64,000 nt of DNA from Termitomyces sp. T153 (Eukaryota > Basidiomycota > Agaricomycetes > Agaricales > Lyophyllaceae), in contig JACKQL020000023.1 in assembly GCA_018296165.2 (NCBI GenBank), positions 1 through 64,000 on the forward strand, written 5' to 3'. This document shows, in pieces, positions 1 to 10,450 of the stretch. A program made the position numbers and the translations under genes. The notes below the pieces were generated by a model. That model did no database searches. It was not told where the DNA came from and worked only from the letters and a program-made list of their open reading frames with translations. How positions within the stretch are numbered: the stretch's first letter is position 1; each line of letters opens with the position of its first letter.

Positions 1-7
1 ACAAATG

Positions 8-442
8 TGTTAGATTTGCTTATTGCATTCTACTATGGATGATCAGCATTCACTCCAAGTTCATTTAACACATGTTTAGTCCGCTTCCTTTCATTTCTAT
101 TGAATTCAATCACATGTACCTTCCATGTGATTATCTTTCTATTCAATTCAATCACATGTACCTTCCATGTGATTGTCTTCCTATTCAATTCACTTCCATG
201 TGATTGTCTTTCTATTCAATTCACTTCCATGTGATTGTCTCTCTATTCAATTCAATCACATGGATTCTCTTCTATTCAGTTACATTACAGTATATATAGA
301 TAATGTAGAAGCCTGAAGTCCCCACTCAGTTTCTGACTCTTGACTTCAGGTTAGTGTGTTACACTTCAATATACTCAGTTTCTGACTCTGGACTTCAGCT
401 TTAGTGACTATTCAGTCCCCTGTGCTTTGCCTGTCTTCAACA
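8..442 (+). repeat. 5' LTR of Copia A
   Basis: The LTR begins TGTTAGA and ends TTCAACA. It contains several tandem units built on CACATG...CATGTGATT and CTATTCAATTCA (about positions 105-265), then a TATA box (TATATATAGA at 291-300), then a duplicated segment of about 60 bp around CTCAGTTTCTGACTCT. It is 435 bp against 354 bp for the 3' LTR; the difference lies in copy number of the CATGTGATT units and in the 60-bp duplication. Confidence 0.9.
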
Positions 443-454
443 GGTTATGGGCCC
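443..454 (+). other. Copia A primer binding site (half-tRNA-iMet type)
   Basis: GGTTATGGGCCC directly follows the LTR end. It is complementary to the anticodon-stem region of eukaryotic initiator tRNA-Met (GGGCCCATAACC), the internal priming mode known from Drosophila copia, rather than to a tRNA 3' end. The same motif follows the LTR of Copia B at 11778-11789. Positions 455-877 after it are an untranslated leader without a gene. Confidence 0.75.
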
Positions 455-877
455 TGGCCTCTAAAGCTTTAGTCCGAAGTTTTTGTCATTTTGATTTGCT
501 TTGTGTCTGTGCTATAGTCCTTATAGTGGTTGCAGCTCCTTTAGATACATAGACTCTGAACTCTTGGGTAGTGACCCTTAAGTGGGGCTGCTTTATCTCG
601 CCAGTGAAGCCTGACACGCCTAACTGGGAGGTGTTACAATTGCAGAGTCTGCAGTTAGTTAGTTAGCTTTACTATACCTCACCTTCCTGCTGCACCACTC
701 CTGAGGACCTTGCAGGAACCCTGCCAGTTTGACTGGATTGTGGCTGTATTCCTTCTGGCACACCAGACCTTAGCACTCTATTATTGCTTTTAAAGCACTT
801 TCAAAACGCATTTTTGACTGCATTCTGCAACTCCACACTTTATTATTCAATCTACACTCCAAATCACCTCTTCCAAC

Positions 878-3800
878 ATGCCTACATCTATTCCAACCTT
901 CACCAAACTCAATTCCCACAACTATAACTCATGGGTTGGTGAAATGGAAGCTTATCTTTGCTCCCAAAATGCCTGGATGCCTATCTCTATGCCTTCTTTG
1001 GCTCCTCAACTCTCTGAAAACCCTACATCAGAGGAAAAAAGAGAATACAGAGAATGGCAGAAAGAGGCTAATGTTGCATCTGGTCTGATTTATTTGATGG
1101 TGGAGGATGATCAAAGAATCCATCTCAATGATTATAAAGACCAACCAGACAAGATGTGGGAAGCTTTGAAGCAGATACACATGCAGCAACGCCCTAGCAC
1201 ACACTTTAATGCCTATGATGACTTGTTCTCTATTAGAAAAGGAGAGGAGAAGAATTTGCAGACTCTAATCAACAGAGTTGAGACTGCAATGAAGAAAATC
1301 CAGGATTTGCACTCAAAAGACTTTGATATTGCCAAATTGGACAATGAACTAGCATCTATGGCATTGATAAGGGCGCTTCCTGATGATTTCTCAGCTTTTG
1401 TATCCACTCTCCTTCTCAAAGATGACTTGAGCAAGGCCAAAATCCATCAGGCCTTTGTTACAGAAGAAACACAACGTCATTGTCGCTCTGATCAGTCTGC
1501 TGCTGCTATAATTGCTATGAGTACTGCATTAGCCAAAGTTACCTGTGACTTTTGCACCTTGCAAGGCCATACACAAGCTAATTGCTACAAATACAAAGCA
1601 GCTCAGCAGCAAGCAAAGCAGCAGACAAAATTTCGCAACAAAAGAGGCAGAAAGGGCCAGGAGCAAGCTAATGCAGCTTTCAATGATGACAAGTCCAAGA
1701 AAGATGATGCAGAATTTGCTGGAAATGCAAGTACTCGTTTACCGGATCATTCAGATCCCTCTCTTCCCATACAACCTGAAGCTGACTTCAATTGGATTGT
1801 AGACTCAGGAGCCACTTGCCACATGACCCCACATCAAAATTGGGTCCATAATTATGCTCCCTATCACACTCCAGTCAGGTTAGCTGATAACAGCATTGTT
1901 TACTCAGCTGCGATTGGAACAGTTGTATTCCATCCAGTTGTAAATGGGAAGAAAATCCAGTCTTTAGAGTTCCACAGAGTCTTGCATGTTCCATTACTTG
2001 GAAATAATCTCTTTTCCTGTATATATTTGACTAGAAACAAAGGCTACAACATTCATATTGACAAACAAGCCATGCATTTCTGGTTGATGATGATGATGAT
2101 GATGCGCCTTTTTATTTAACTTCAAGGCCTATTTTACACATGACCTTCGTGTCCTAAGCCCTGCAGTACGTAATGGGGGTGGTAATTACGGACACTCCTA
2201 CTAGTTCTCCAGCCTGATCCCTTTTCAGCTGATGCCGGTTACGCCTCATAGCCACTTTACTACGATTTGACTTCATCGGAGTTCATACTACTTCCCACAC
2301 CTAAGTCCCACTACCATCTGCCGTTAACGTGCCCTCCCAATTTCTAAACCCAGCTGTACTCGGCAATGCTTACTGTGTGCGCGCTGGTATTGTCCCACGA
2401 TGAGGCGCTCGGCCAGCTCATAGCCTCCCACTCCCACGCACCAGTAAGGGCTTCACGACTAACCCTTCCCCACGCCCAGATGCTACTTTCGGAAGATCGA
2501 ACCCGAGATTCGGAACCCGCAACGGAATGAGCCAGTGGGCCGCCTATTGGCCCCAGAGGACTGTAGTGACAGACATGCCGCACCTTTCGGCTGGACACCC
2601 GATCAAACCAGCAGTCATGGTCGGTATTTACCGGGCCGCACCGAACCCATCCGATGGACCACACATTATGTCGGCAGCCTGTTCGAACTATTGACTCCTA
2701 TCCTCACGCCTACCCGTGCCACGACCCTGCTTGGTCAGCGAAGGCCTGGACCTTCTCCCAAATCCGTCGCACCGGGGAAACTTCTCTTTTTCTGATCTGT
2801 CACGGGCATGGTGGTCACATTGCCTCATTGAACCACGTGCTGATTGCTCGGTCCTGGTCGGCCTGCACTACAAAGCCTGGCTAGTCAAGCACGTGCGGGC
2901 GGAGGCTTCCCGGCGGCGTTGAAATAACCCACGTGGTGTCTAAAGTGTTTTCCACACAGGCGCACTCAGTCAGAGTCGAAACCCCGGCCTTGCACTCGCA
3001 AGTCACATGACCCGCTTTGGGACGCGATGGTGCCAGCTGAGCCACCGCGCCCCCGCATTTCTGGTTGAATGATGGAAAAGAGTTATTCTGTGCTACAATC
3101 AACCCCAATAATTCTGCTTATTTGGATGGTTGTACTGCACCTATTTCGGAGTCTGCTAATTTTACCAGCACATTACCACTTGATCTGACACTTTGGCATT
3201 GCAGATTTGCTCATCATAACTATGCTGATGTCAAAAAGATGATCAATAACAAGTTGGTAGTTGGTTTGGACTTGAATTCTGCTGCAAAGCCTGATCCCAT
3301 CTGTGAACCTTATTTGGCTGGCAAAATGTGCTCTAATCCCTTTCCTTCTTCCAGTAGTCGTGCATCTAAACCATTAGAATTGATCCACAGTGATGTACAT
3401 GGCCCTCTTCCAGTCACTGCAATGGGGGGCTATCGTTATTAGATCACATTCATTGATGATTGCACAAGCTTTAAAGCTGCTATGGCTCTGAAGAAGAAAA
3501 GTGAAGCATTCAATGCCTTTAATACATTCAAAGCTTATGCAGAGAATGCTCTAGATGCCAAAATCAAGGCTATACAAGATGATAAAGGTGGAGAGTACAT
3601 TTCAAAGGAGTTTATTGCATACACTGATGCTTGTGGAATCAGAAGGAGGCACACAACTTGCAACAGACCTCAGCAGAATGGTGTTGCTGAGAGAGCAAAT
3701 AGAACGCTCTCTGAGGACATCACTGCAATGCTCAATGAATTAGGTCTACCAGCCTCATTCTGGGCACATTGCCTTCATGCTCAGATTCACATTCTGAATC

Positions 3801-6142
3801 AACTTCCAACTGCATCTCAGTCAATTACTCCTTATGAGGGATGGTACAAGCGTAAACCAAATGTCTCTTATCTCAGAGTCTGGGGATGTAGAGCATATGT
3901 CTATATACAAAGCAATAAGCGCAACTCTTTACAGTCTCACATGGAAAAATGCATCTTCATTGGATATCCTCCTGGTTATAAAGGATGGTTATTTTACAAT
4001 CCTGAAACCAAGAAGACTGTAATTTCTGAAAGAGCAGAGTTTGATGAACGCTTATTGCCTGGTTTGTGCTTAACTAGGCCAGTAATACCTCCTACACCTC
4101 CTTTACTACCTGTGGATCTATCAGTCCTACCTGAAAGTGCATCCCCCAATCAAAGTGCAGTGTTTGAGTTACCTGCTCTTGAAAATGAAGAGGAAGAACG
4201 ATTTGTTCTCCAAGTGCCAGCTATACCTCCTGCACATCCTAAGCTTCCTATACCTGCACGCCCTATAACACCACCACCAGCTGCTCCAGCACTTCCTAAA
4301 CCTTGCCCAAATCGAGCTAGACACCATTCAGCTCAGCTAACAGATCAACCACCAGCTCAAATTCCTGCTCCTCCATCACCTCTCCTTGCTCTGAGACGCT
4401 CTAAACACAATGTACAGCCTCCAAGAGATTGGTGGGTAGTACAACATCAGGAACCAGTCCAGGACAGTTCTGATGAGGAAGAAGAGCAAGTCCAAGCTGA
4501 ATTGGATCTGGGGTCTGATCTTGAACCTGATCCAGAACCACTTGACCCTGGTTTTGAGGATGTTCAATTTGCTGGAATGGCTACTTCTTCAGATCCTAGG
4601 ACATTCAAGCAAGCTATGAAGTCTGTGGATGCTGAGAAGTGGTATCAAGCTGCAGTTGATGAGTATATCTCATTGGTAGCTAATGGGACTTGGGAGGAGT
4701 GTGACTTGCCTGAAGGCAAGAAAGCAATTGGCTGTGGATGGGTGTTTTGCATCAAGCGCAATGCAGATGGCTCAATTGAGCGCTTTAAAGCTAGACTTGT
4801 TGCAAAGGGTTATGCACAACATCCTGGCATTGATTATAACAAAGTTTTTGCACCAACATTTTGACCTGCATCTTTGTGCCTCATCCTTGCTATTGCTGGC
4901 ATGGAGGACATGGAATTGCGCTCTGTGGATGTCACTTCTGCTTTCCCCAATGGAGATCTGGAAGAAGATATCTATATGCTTCAACCAGAGGGGTTTCAGA
5001 ATGGAAAGAAGGTACTCAGGCTCAAGAAGTCACTTTATGGTCTAAAACAAGCAGGCAGGCAGTGGAACAAGAAGCTACATGGAGCATTATCATCAATGGG
5101 CTTCAAAAGACTTGAATCTGACTGCTCTATCTATCTCTATATCAGAGGAGAAGTCAAGATCATTGTGCCCATCTATATTGATGACATTACACTTGCTTCA
5201 AAATCTACTGCTGCACTTGACTCTGCTGTTGATGACCTCAAAAAGCACTTCAAAATCTGTGACTTGGGCCCTTCCCACTTCCTTCTAGGTGTTCAGATAC
5301 ACAGAAACCGCTCTAAACGCTCTATTTCACTCTCACAACGTCAATACATTGTTGACATGTTGGAGTGCTATAAAATGAGCGATTGCAATCCAGTATCTAC
5401 TCCAATGACACCTGGAATCAAACTCTCTAAAGCCATGACACCACAGAATGAAGCAGAAGAGGAGGAGATGAGCAATGTGCCTTATTTAAATGCAATTGGT
5501 TCACTGCAGTATTTGGCTACTATGACAAGGCCAGATATTGCTTATGCAGTCTCATGTCTTGGACGCTTCAATTCCTCTCCAGGACCCAAGCATTGGGCTG
5601 CAGTCAAGCATTTGTTATGCTATTGCAAAGGCACAATAGATTATAGACTCCATTTTAATGCTGACACTGGCATTCAACCCTTTACTACATTCTGTGATGC
5701 CTCACATGGAGATTGTCCTGATTCTGGCCGCTCTACTGGTGGTTATCTAACTACAATTGGTGGTGGAGCTATTGGATGGAGTAGCAAGCTTCAATCAGTT
5801 GTTGCCTTATCCACAACTGAAGCAGAATACATTGCTGCTGTAGAAGCTGGCAAAGAAATCATCTGGATGCAGAATATTCTACATGAAATGGGATACTCTT
5901 CTACTGCTCCATCTCCCATGCTGATTGACAATCAATCTGCAGTCAGTGTTACCAAGAATCCAGAATACCATGGACGAATGAAACACCTTGACCTCAGCTT
6001 CTATTGGCTCAGAGATGCAGTTGATGAGCAGAAATTGATTCCTCATCATATTCCTGGAACAGAACAAGTGGCAGATCTACTCACAAAACCACTTCCTCTA
6101 CTCAAAGTGGAATTCTGCAGGCAGGGAATGGGGATTTACTAG
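878..6142 (+). pseudogene. Copia A gag-pol polyprotein, disrupted
   Basis: Starts at ATG 878. In order: gag domain; CCHC knuckle (CDFC..H..C, near 1545-1590); protease with VDSGA at about 1800; insert at 2088-3054; GAG-pre-integrase (LWHCRFAH, about 3190); integrase core with the D, D, E residues in HSDVHG, QDDKGGEY and NGVAERANR; a proline-rich linker; reverse transcriptase with YIDD at about 5175; RNase H ending at 6142. The frame is otherwise open but has TAG at 3440-3442 inside integrase, where a Trp is expected, and TGA at 4862-4864 in RT, where copy B has CAA. Copy B has the same TAG and copy C the same TGA, so both stops predate this copy. Confidence 0.9.
2088..3054 (-). mobile_element. 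tRNA-headed SINE-like retroposon inserted in Copia A
   Basis: A 967-bp, CpG-rich block inside the protease/integrase region of Copia A, flanked by a perfect 14-bp target duplication (GCATTTCTGGTTGA at 2074-2087 and 3055-3068). On the minus strand its 5' end is tRNA-like: GGTGGCTCAGCTGG is an A-box and GGTTTCGACTC a B-box. Its minus-strand 3' end is a (CAT)n tract, seen on the plus strand as (TGA/TGATGA)n at 2088-2104. A Pol III type head, a simple-repeat tail and a long TSD fit target-primed retroposition. No long coding frame is seen; open frames in it look fortuitous. It is long for a SINE, so a composite element is possible. Confidence 0.7.
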
Positions 6143-6170
6143 CTTATTCAAGCTTGGAGATTGACTGGAT

Positions 6171-6534
6171 CAGGGGGGAGTGTTAGAATTGCTTATTGCA
6201 TTCTACTATGGATGATCAGCATTCACTCCAAGTTCATTTAACACATGTTTAGTCCGCTTCCTTTCATTTCTATTGAATTCAATCACATATACCTTCCATG
6301 TGATTATCTTTCTATTCAATTCAACACATGTACCTTCCATGTGATTGTCTTTCTATTCAATTCACTTCCATGTGATTGTCTCTCTATTCAATTCAATCAC
6401 ATGGATTCTCTTCTATTCAGTTACATTACAGTATATATAGATAATATAGAAGCCTGAAGTCCCCACTCAGTTTCTGACTCTGGACTTCAGCTTTAGTGAC
6501 TATTCAGTCCCCTGTGCTTTGCCTGTCTTCAACA
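6171..6534 (+). repeat. Polypurine tract and 3' LTR of Copia A
   Basis: CAGGGGGGAG at 6171-6180 is the plus-strand primer site, immediately followed by the LTR at 6181 (TGTTAGAATTG) ending TTCAACA at 6534. This LTR lacks about 80 bp present in the 5' LTR, through loss or gain of internal tandem units. Confidence 0.88.
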
Positions 6535-7141
6535 GATAATGCTCCATGTAGTTTCTTGTTCCACTGCCTGCCTGCTTGCTTTAGACCATAAAGTGACTTC
6601 TTGAGCCTGAGTACCTTCTTCCCATTCTGAAACTCATCTGGTTGAAGCATATAGATATCTTCTTCCAGATCTCCATTGGGGAAGGCAGAAGTGACATCCA
6701 CAGAGTGCAATTCCATGTCCTTTATGCCAGCAATAGCAAGGATAAGGCACAAAGATGCAGGTTGAAATGTTGGTGCAAAAACTTCATTATAGTCAATGCC
6801 AGGATGCTGTGCATAACCCTTAGCTTTAAAGCACTCAATTGAGCCATCTGCACTGTGCTTGATGCAAAACACCCATCCACAGCCTATTGCTTTCTTGCCT
6901 TCAAGCAAGTCACACTCCTCCCAAGTAACATTAGCCACTAATGAGATATACTCATCAACTGCAGCTTGATACCACTTCTCAGCATCCACAGACTTCATAG
7001 CTCACTTGAATGTCCTAGGATCTGAAGAAGTAGCCATTCCAGCAAAGTGAACATCCTCAAAACCAGGGTCAAGTGGTTCTGGATCAGGTTCAAGATCAGA
7101 CCCCAGATCCAATTCAGCTTGGACTTGCTCTTCTTCCTCAT
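6535..7141 (-). pseudogene. Copia B fragment: reverse transcriptase, antisense
   Basis: Reads on the minus strand from the linker (acidic EEEEQ segment) through the start of RT (FKQAMKSVDAEKWYQ, WVFCIKHSADGS) to the YGLKQAGRQWNKKLHG motif, then stops abruptly against the end of Copia A's 3' LTR. It is close to Copia A but has CAA where A has TGA. At 7137-7141 it ends in CTCAT (ATGAG in the sense direction), the target duplication of the neighbouring small element. It is interpreted as the downstream half of Copia B at 11402-15770, separated by an inversion. Confidence 0.8.
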
Positions 7142-7334
7142 TGTTAGAAATGAAAAGTGACCATACCAGGAATTTACATAAGGAGCTAGGAAGTTACATA
7201 TAAGTACCTTCTATGCATGAGATGATTCTACTACTGTGATAATTGGCTCACTGCAGAGACTGGAGTACTAAACAGCATTGTGTAGAAATCAGAGCTCTAA
7301 GCTGTCATATGACTTGACCTGTCATCATCTAACA
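7142..7334 (-). mobile_element. Small TG..CA (solo-LTR-like) element, copy 1, internally deleted
   Basis: Reverse complement begins TGTTAGATGATGACAGG and ends TTTCTAACA, a 7-bp terminal inverted repeat. It is about 90% similar to the element at 15771-16020 but lacks the middle of the tRNA-like segment: only the T-arm 3' half and acceptor (ATTCCTGGTATGGTCAC) remain. Flanks are CTCAT on the left and AATAG on the right, which do not match each other but do match the flanks of the other copy. Confidence 0.8.
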
Positions 7335-8292
7335 AATAGAGAGTAAAGAAAGCTGGCACCTTGCACTCTGGCTAACAGGTGATTGATCTTGCCTAGGTAG
7401 ATATGGGCACAGGCCTATGTGCTTAGCAGTGATGGCAGTGGCAGAGGACATTTCTGGTTAGAGCTAGTTGGACCAAGTAAGCAAAAGTAGGTGGGGAATT
7501 TGACAAGGTTTGACAAGGATGCCAGAACTATATAAGCCTGTTGAAATTGGTGCATGGACCATTTAGCAGATCACAGGACTTTGACAGTTGACTGGAGACA
7601 ATCAAAATTTCAGCCCAGAGGAGGATGATAAGACTCTATTCTTGCTGAGTATTGATTTCTATTTTTTTCTATGTTTGGTGACTTTCAGAATTTCCAGTTT
7701 CTATGTGACATGACAGTCATGTGACTTTGTTACATATGGTCTAGGCCCCCAGCCTATCAGACAACTTTTTCCTAGCAACTTCTGGTGACCTCCTAGCAAG
7801 GTCACCAATGATTACTTCAGGAAATGTAGCATGTTTCCTGAGAAAAGGTGTCAGAAATATGTTTTTCAATTTCTGACACCTTTTTCTGAAGAAACATGCT
7901 AAATTTTGTGTCAGAAAATTTCAGTAAATATATCAAATATTCTCTTAATGTTTCTTTTATAGAATGATAAATTTATCTGAAGAAAAATAATCAAAATATT
8001 TAAAATGTTCTTGATGATTTTCTTGAGAAACATGTGATATGTCATAGCATGTGTTTCTCAAAAAACCTTTGTCCTGTTCTTAGTGTTGTATCTCAAGAAA
8101 CATGTGTTGGCATGACTTATGATACTTCTTGAGAAACACACAATAAAAAAATGTTATAATATTCTACAGAAACAATCTATAGAAACACGTGGGTTCACAC
8201 AAAAAGATAAATCCCCATCAGCGTGACGTCAAGGTACCTCTGTCACATCACAGGTCACAAATGGCCTCAGCGGCGTTGCATTTGACGGCCCC
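7335..8292. other. AT-rich, CpG-poor gap; no gene seen
   Basis: No supported coding frame. A possible TATA box (CTATATAAGCC, about 7528) and the LTR-end-like GTTACA near 7732 may be the remains of another LTR. The right part holds the foldback repeats described separately. From about 8190 CpG reappears, marking entry into the SNARE gene's upstream region. Confidence 0.5.
7827..8135. repeat. Cluster of three foldback (stem-loop) repeats
   Basis: Three inverted repeats share the core GAAACATG: 7827-7901 (arms TAGCATGTTTC and GAAACATGCTA, continuing inward through GGTGTCAGAAA / TTTCTGACACC), 8023-8061 (TTGAGAAACATG / CATGTGTTTCTCAA) and 8091-8135 (TCTCAAGAA / TTCTTGAGA). The first is close to a perfect 75-nt hairpin. 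No coding capacity is present; these are MITE-like or foldback remnants. Confidence 0.7.
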
Positions 8293-8739
8293 ATGTCCAC
8301 ATCCAGAGTCCGTGTCGAGGACACTTATGAGTCACAGAACGACCAAAGGCTGGAGCAACTTCACTCGAAAATTCGAACATTGCGCGGGGTGCGTCTACCC
8401 TGGGCTCACAGTTCGGAACTGACTGGGTCTATTTAAGGTCACGAACGACATACATGACGATGTGGAGAGGCAGAACTCTATGCTCGACGAAACAGTGCGC
8501 AGATACATCTATAGTCCAATGTACGAAGTTATTAATTAGTGTCACAGAGCAACCGTTTCAACGAATTCGGAAACACACTGACGCAGGCGTCGGATCGTGC
8601 TGCGCGAGCATTTGGTATTGGCGAAGGGCATATGAAGAGTTTCCGGATAGCGATGCTTATTGTTGTGATATTCATAACGTTCTGGATCTCGTCAAAGTTG
8701 TATCACTGGTGGTTGCCCAATCAGACGGTGACTGTATGA
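8293..8739 (+). CDS. Bet1/Sft1-family Qc-SNARE
   Basis: Three exons: 8293-8388, 8438-8494 and 8548-8739, with introns of 49 and 53 nt (GTGCGT donors; CTGAC branch in the first). The product is 114 aa. It starts MSTSRVRVEDTYESQND, has a SNARE heptad region (RLEQLHSKIRTLRGVTNDIH, then ERQNSMLDETSNRF) and ends with one C-terminal transmembrane helix (IAMLIVVIFITFWI) plus a short luminal tail. Length, single tail anchor and the DIHDDVERQN...LDET pattern match Bet1 and Sft1 (human BET1/BET1L), SNAREs of ER-Golgi and intra-Golgi fusion; which of the two is not settled. The start is the first ATG in frame. It converges on PEX19, 315 bp downstream, with repeats on its left. Confidence 0.85.
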
Positions 8740-9054
8740 TTCTCCGGGGAAGATCGACTATATACCTAGGTGCGTTCTGCAATTATGAAGCTGGCTTGCC
8801 CTCGTTTCACTGCATTATACAAATAGATATTTTGACGATATATTATTTCTCCAGTCGGACTTCGTCGGTTTCTGCTATCGCCGCGTTCAACTCCAGATTT
8901 CACTTTATAACTTACTTTTTTATCCTAGTCAGTGCAATCATCGAGTTCAGTTTTGAACGATCATGGTCCGAACGATGTAGTATGTAATAATTCATATGGA
9001 GAGCCAGAGATCCACCGTTCCGAACTAATGACGACACTCGTTCTCTCCGCGCAT

Positions 9055-10213
9055 TCATGCAACCACACAGTCATCAGGTAGCTTCTCCCCACTAAAATCG
9101 AGGCCAGGTGGTAGGGGACCCATCACTTCAGCTGGGGGCTGGCCGTAATCTTGCATCTATATTCATAATTCAGGTCGACGTCGCCAAAGAGAAATATGTC
9201 GTTACCTGAGCCATAAGATCGGCTATTGTTTGCGAGCAAGCCGGGTCGTCGTCTTTATATAGCGGTTTATCAAATTCAGCGAGAATTTTGTGCACGTAAA
9301 CTAATTGTTGCTCGTAGCGCTTTCGGTCGTCCGAGGGTAAATCGGTTCTAGCGAGATATGGGGGGAACTACACGTAGCCGAGAGCATTATCTTACAGAAA
9401 GCAGTAAACGAAATAGATGGACGCACCGAATCCGAAAGCTCCTTCAGCGGCTCATAAAGAATCTCCTTGCTCATAAGTTGACCTATCATATTTTGGAGGA
9501 AATTGGTCATGTCTTCCTCCGATCCCGCGTCCTTCCCGAACTTTGCTATTAGTTCCGCCAATTCATCGTCAGACCCATCTGAGCTAAGTTTGGATGTCGA
9601 ACTCTAGTTGAATTGCCCTCATAAGTCCCGGAGAAAGAGACACATTTCAAAGCTACGTACCCGAGCATTATCCTCGCTCTCTTTTAGCTTATCCATCGCC
9701 TTCTTGATCGTCTCTTGGAAACCTCCACCATCCTTAGACTTATCCTCATCTCCGGACTCACCCAATCCCTCTATCAGCATCGCCTCCCATGCAGCCTTCA
9801 TTGTTCGTTGTTGCTCCTCATTGGGCTCAGGATTCCCCCCCGTATCCTTGCACTTCTCTCCCAGACTAGGCTCAGATCCAGACGCGATCTCGCGCATGAG
9901 ATTAGCCATTCCATCCGCTAGCTCCTTTGCGAAGTCATCAGACATGAGATCAGACTCAGGGACTACATCGGCACTTGTTCTCGCACGCGGAGGCTCTGAG
10001 ACGGTGCTGGCAGGTGCAGTTCTGGTCGTACTCGCAGGTGGTGGTTTGGTCGTACTCGGATGGGGTTGGTTAAATTGTTCAAGTACATCTAAGATATCAA
10101 TGATTGAAGAGCAATTTGTCAGAGAACTTAAAGATTTACGGACCGTCGAAATCATCAAATGCGTCCTCCGGGACTTGAGATACAGATGAAAGGTTGTTGT
10201 TGGACGTGGTCAT
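9055..10213 (-). CDS. PEX19: Peroxin 19, peroxisomal membrane-protein chaperone
   Basis: Five exons on the minus strand: 10213-10144, 10088-9661, 9603-9427, 9367-9206 and 9156-9055; all phases agree and give 312 aa. Pex19 is a cytosolic receptor and chaperone that carries membrane proteins to Pex3 on peroxisomes. Visible hallmarks: acidic N-terminus with DDFDDVLEQF, a Pro/Thr-rich linker, DDFAKELADGMANLM, FQETIKKAMDKLKESEDNA, then EEDMTNFLQNMIGQLMSKE with LYEPLKELSDSFPPYL, and QDYGQPPAEVMGPLPPG. The last four residues are CVVA, a CaaX farnesylation box as in known Pex19 proteins. Length is typical (about 300 aa). The ATG at 10213 gives MTTSNNNLS, directly upstream of the conserved acidic segment. 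Confidence 0.93.
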
Positions 10214-10446
10214 CGCTGAGAAGGGCTCCTTACCTCGGGAAGACGAGCACTTGTGATAAAATCTCCAAATTCAATATTGGTTCCGGACTCCGACGTTTCC
10301 AACCCCGTGCCGTCGGCTAACGTTCGGAACAGGAATTCAGGCTGACAAATCGGTTGACCGTCCACGGTGACTGGCTTGTCCCTCAACGCTCGACGTAAAC
10401 GAGCTACAGTCCGTGCCTTTGACACGGGCCAGTAATTCTTGCTAAG
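10210..10446 (-). pseudogene. Unassigned coding remnant upstream of PEX19
   Basis: A CpG-normal open stretch reading KNYWPVSKARTVARLRRAL, then QPICQPEFLFRTLADGTG and IEFGDFITSARLPE, followed by a GTAAGG donor-like site that runs into the PEX19 start. Upstream of about 10450 the sequence changes abruptly to the repetitive hairpin block, so any 5' part is gone or displaced. I do not recognise the family. It may be the end of a gene truncated by repeat insertion, or a chance frame. Confidence 0.3.
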
Positions 10447-10450
10447 ACCC

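Larger units (their letters stand above)
8..6534 (+). mobile_element. Copia LTR retrotransposon A, near full length, interrupted
   Basis: A Ty1/Copia element with both LTRs. Domain order in the internal region is gag, CCHC knuckle, protease, GAG-pre-integrase, integrase, reverse transcriptase, RNase H, which is the Copia order. A half-tRNA-type primer site follows the 5' LTR and a purine tract precedes the 3' LTR. No target duplication is visible: the 7 bases at the left window edge do not match the bases after the 3' LTR, which abut an antisense fragment of a related Copia. The element is not functional as it stands: the frame has two stops and a 967-bp insert. Confidence 0.93.

Noticed and set aside
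2344..2922. Several overlapping open frames of 60-106 aa inside the Copia A insert
   Set aside because: They overlap in several frames and both strands, contain no domain, and lie in a GC-rich noncoding SINE-like body where chance frames are expected.
1..6540. Target-site duplication for Copia A
   Set aside because: AAATG before the 5' LTR and GATAA after the 3' LTR do not match; the right side is a rearranged junction.
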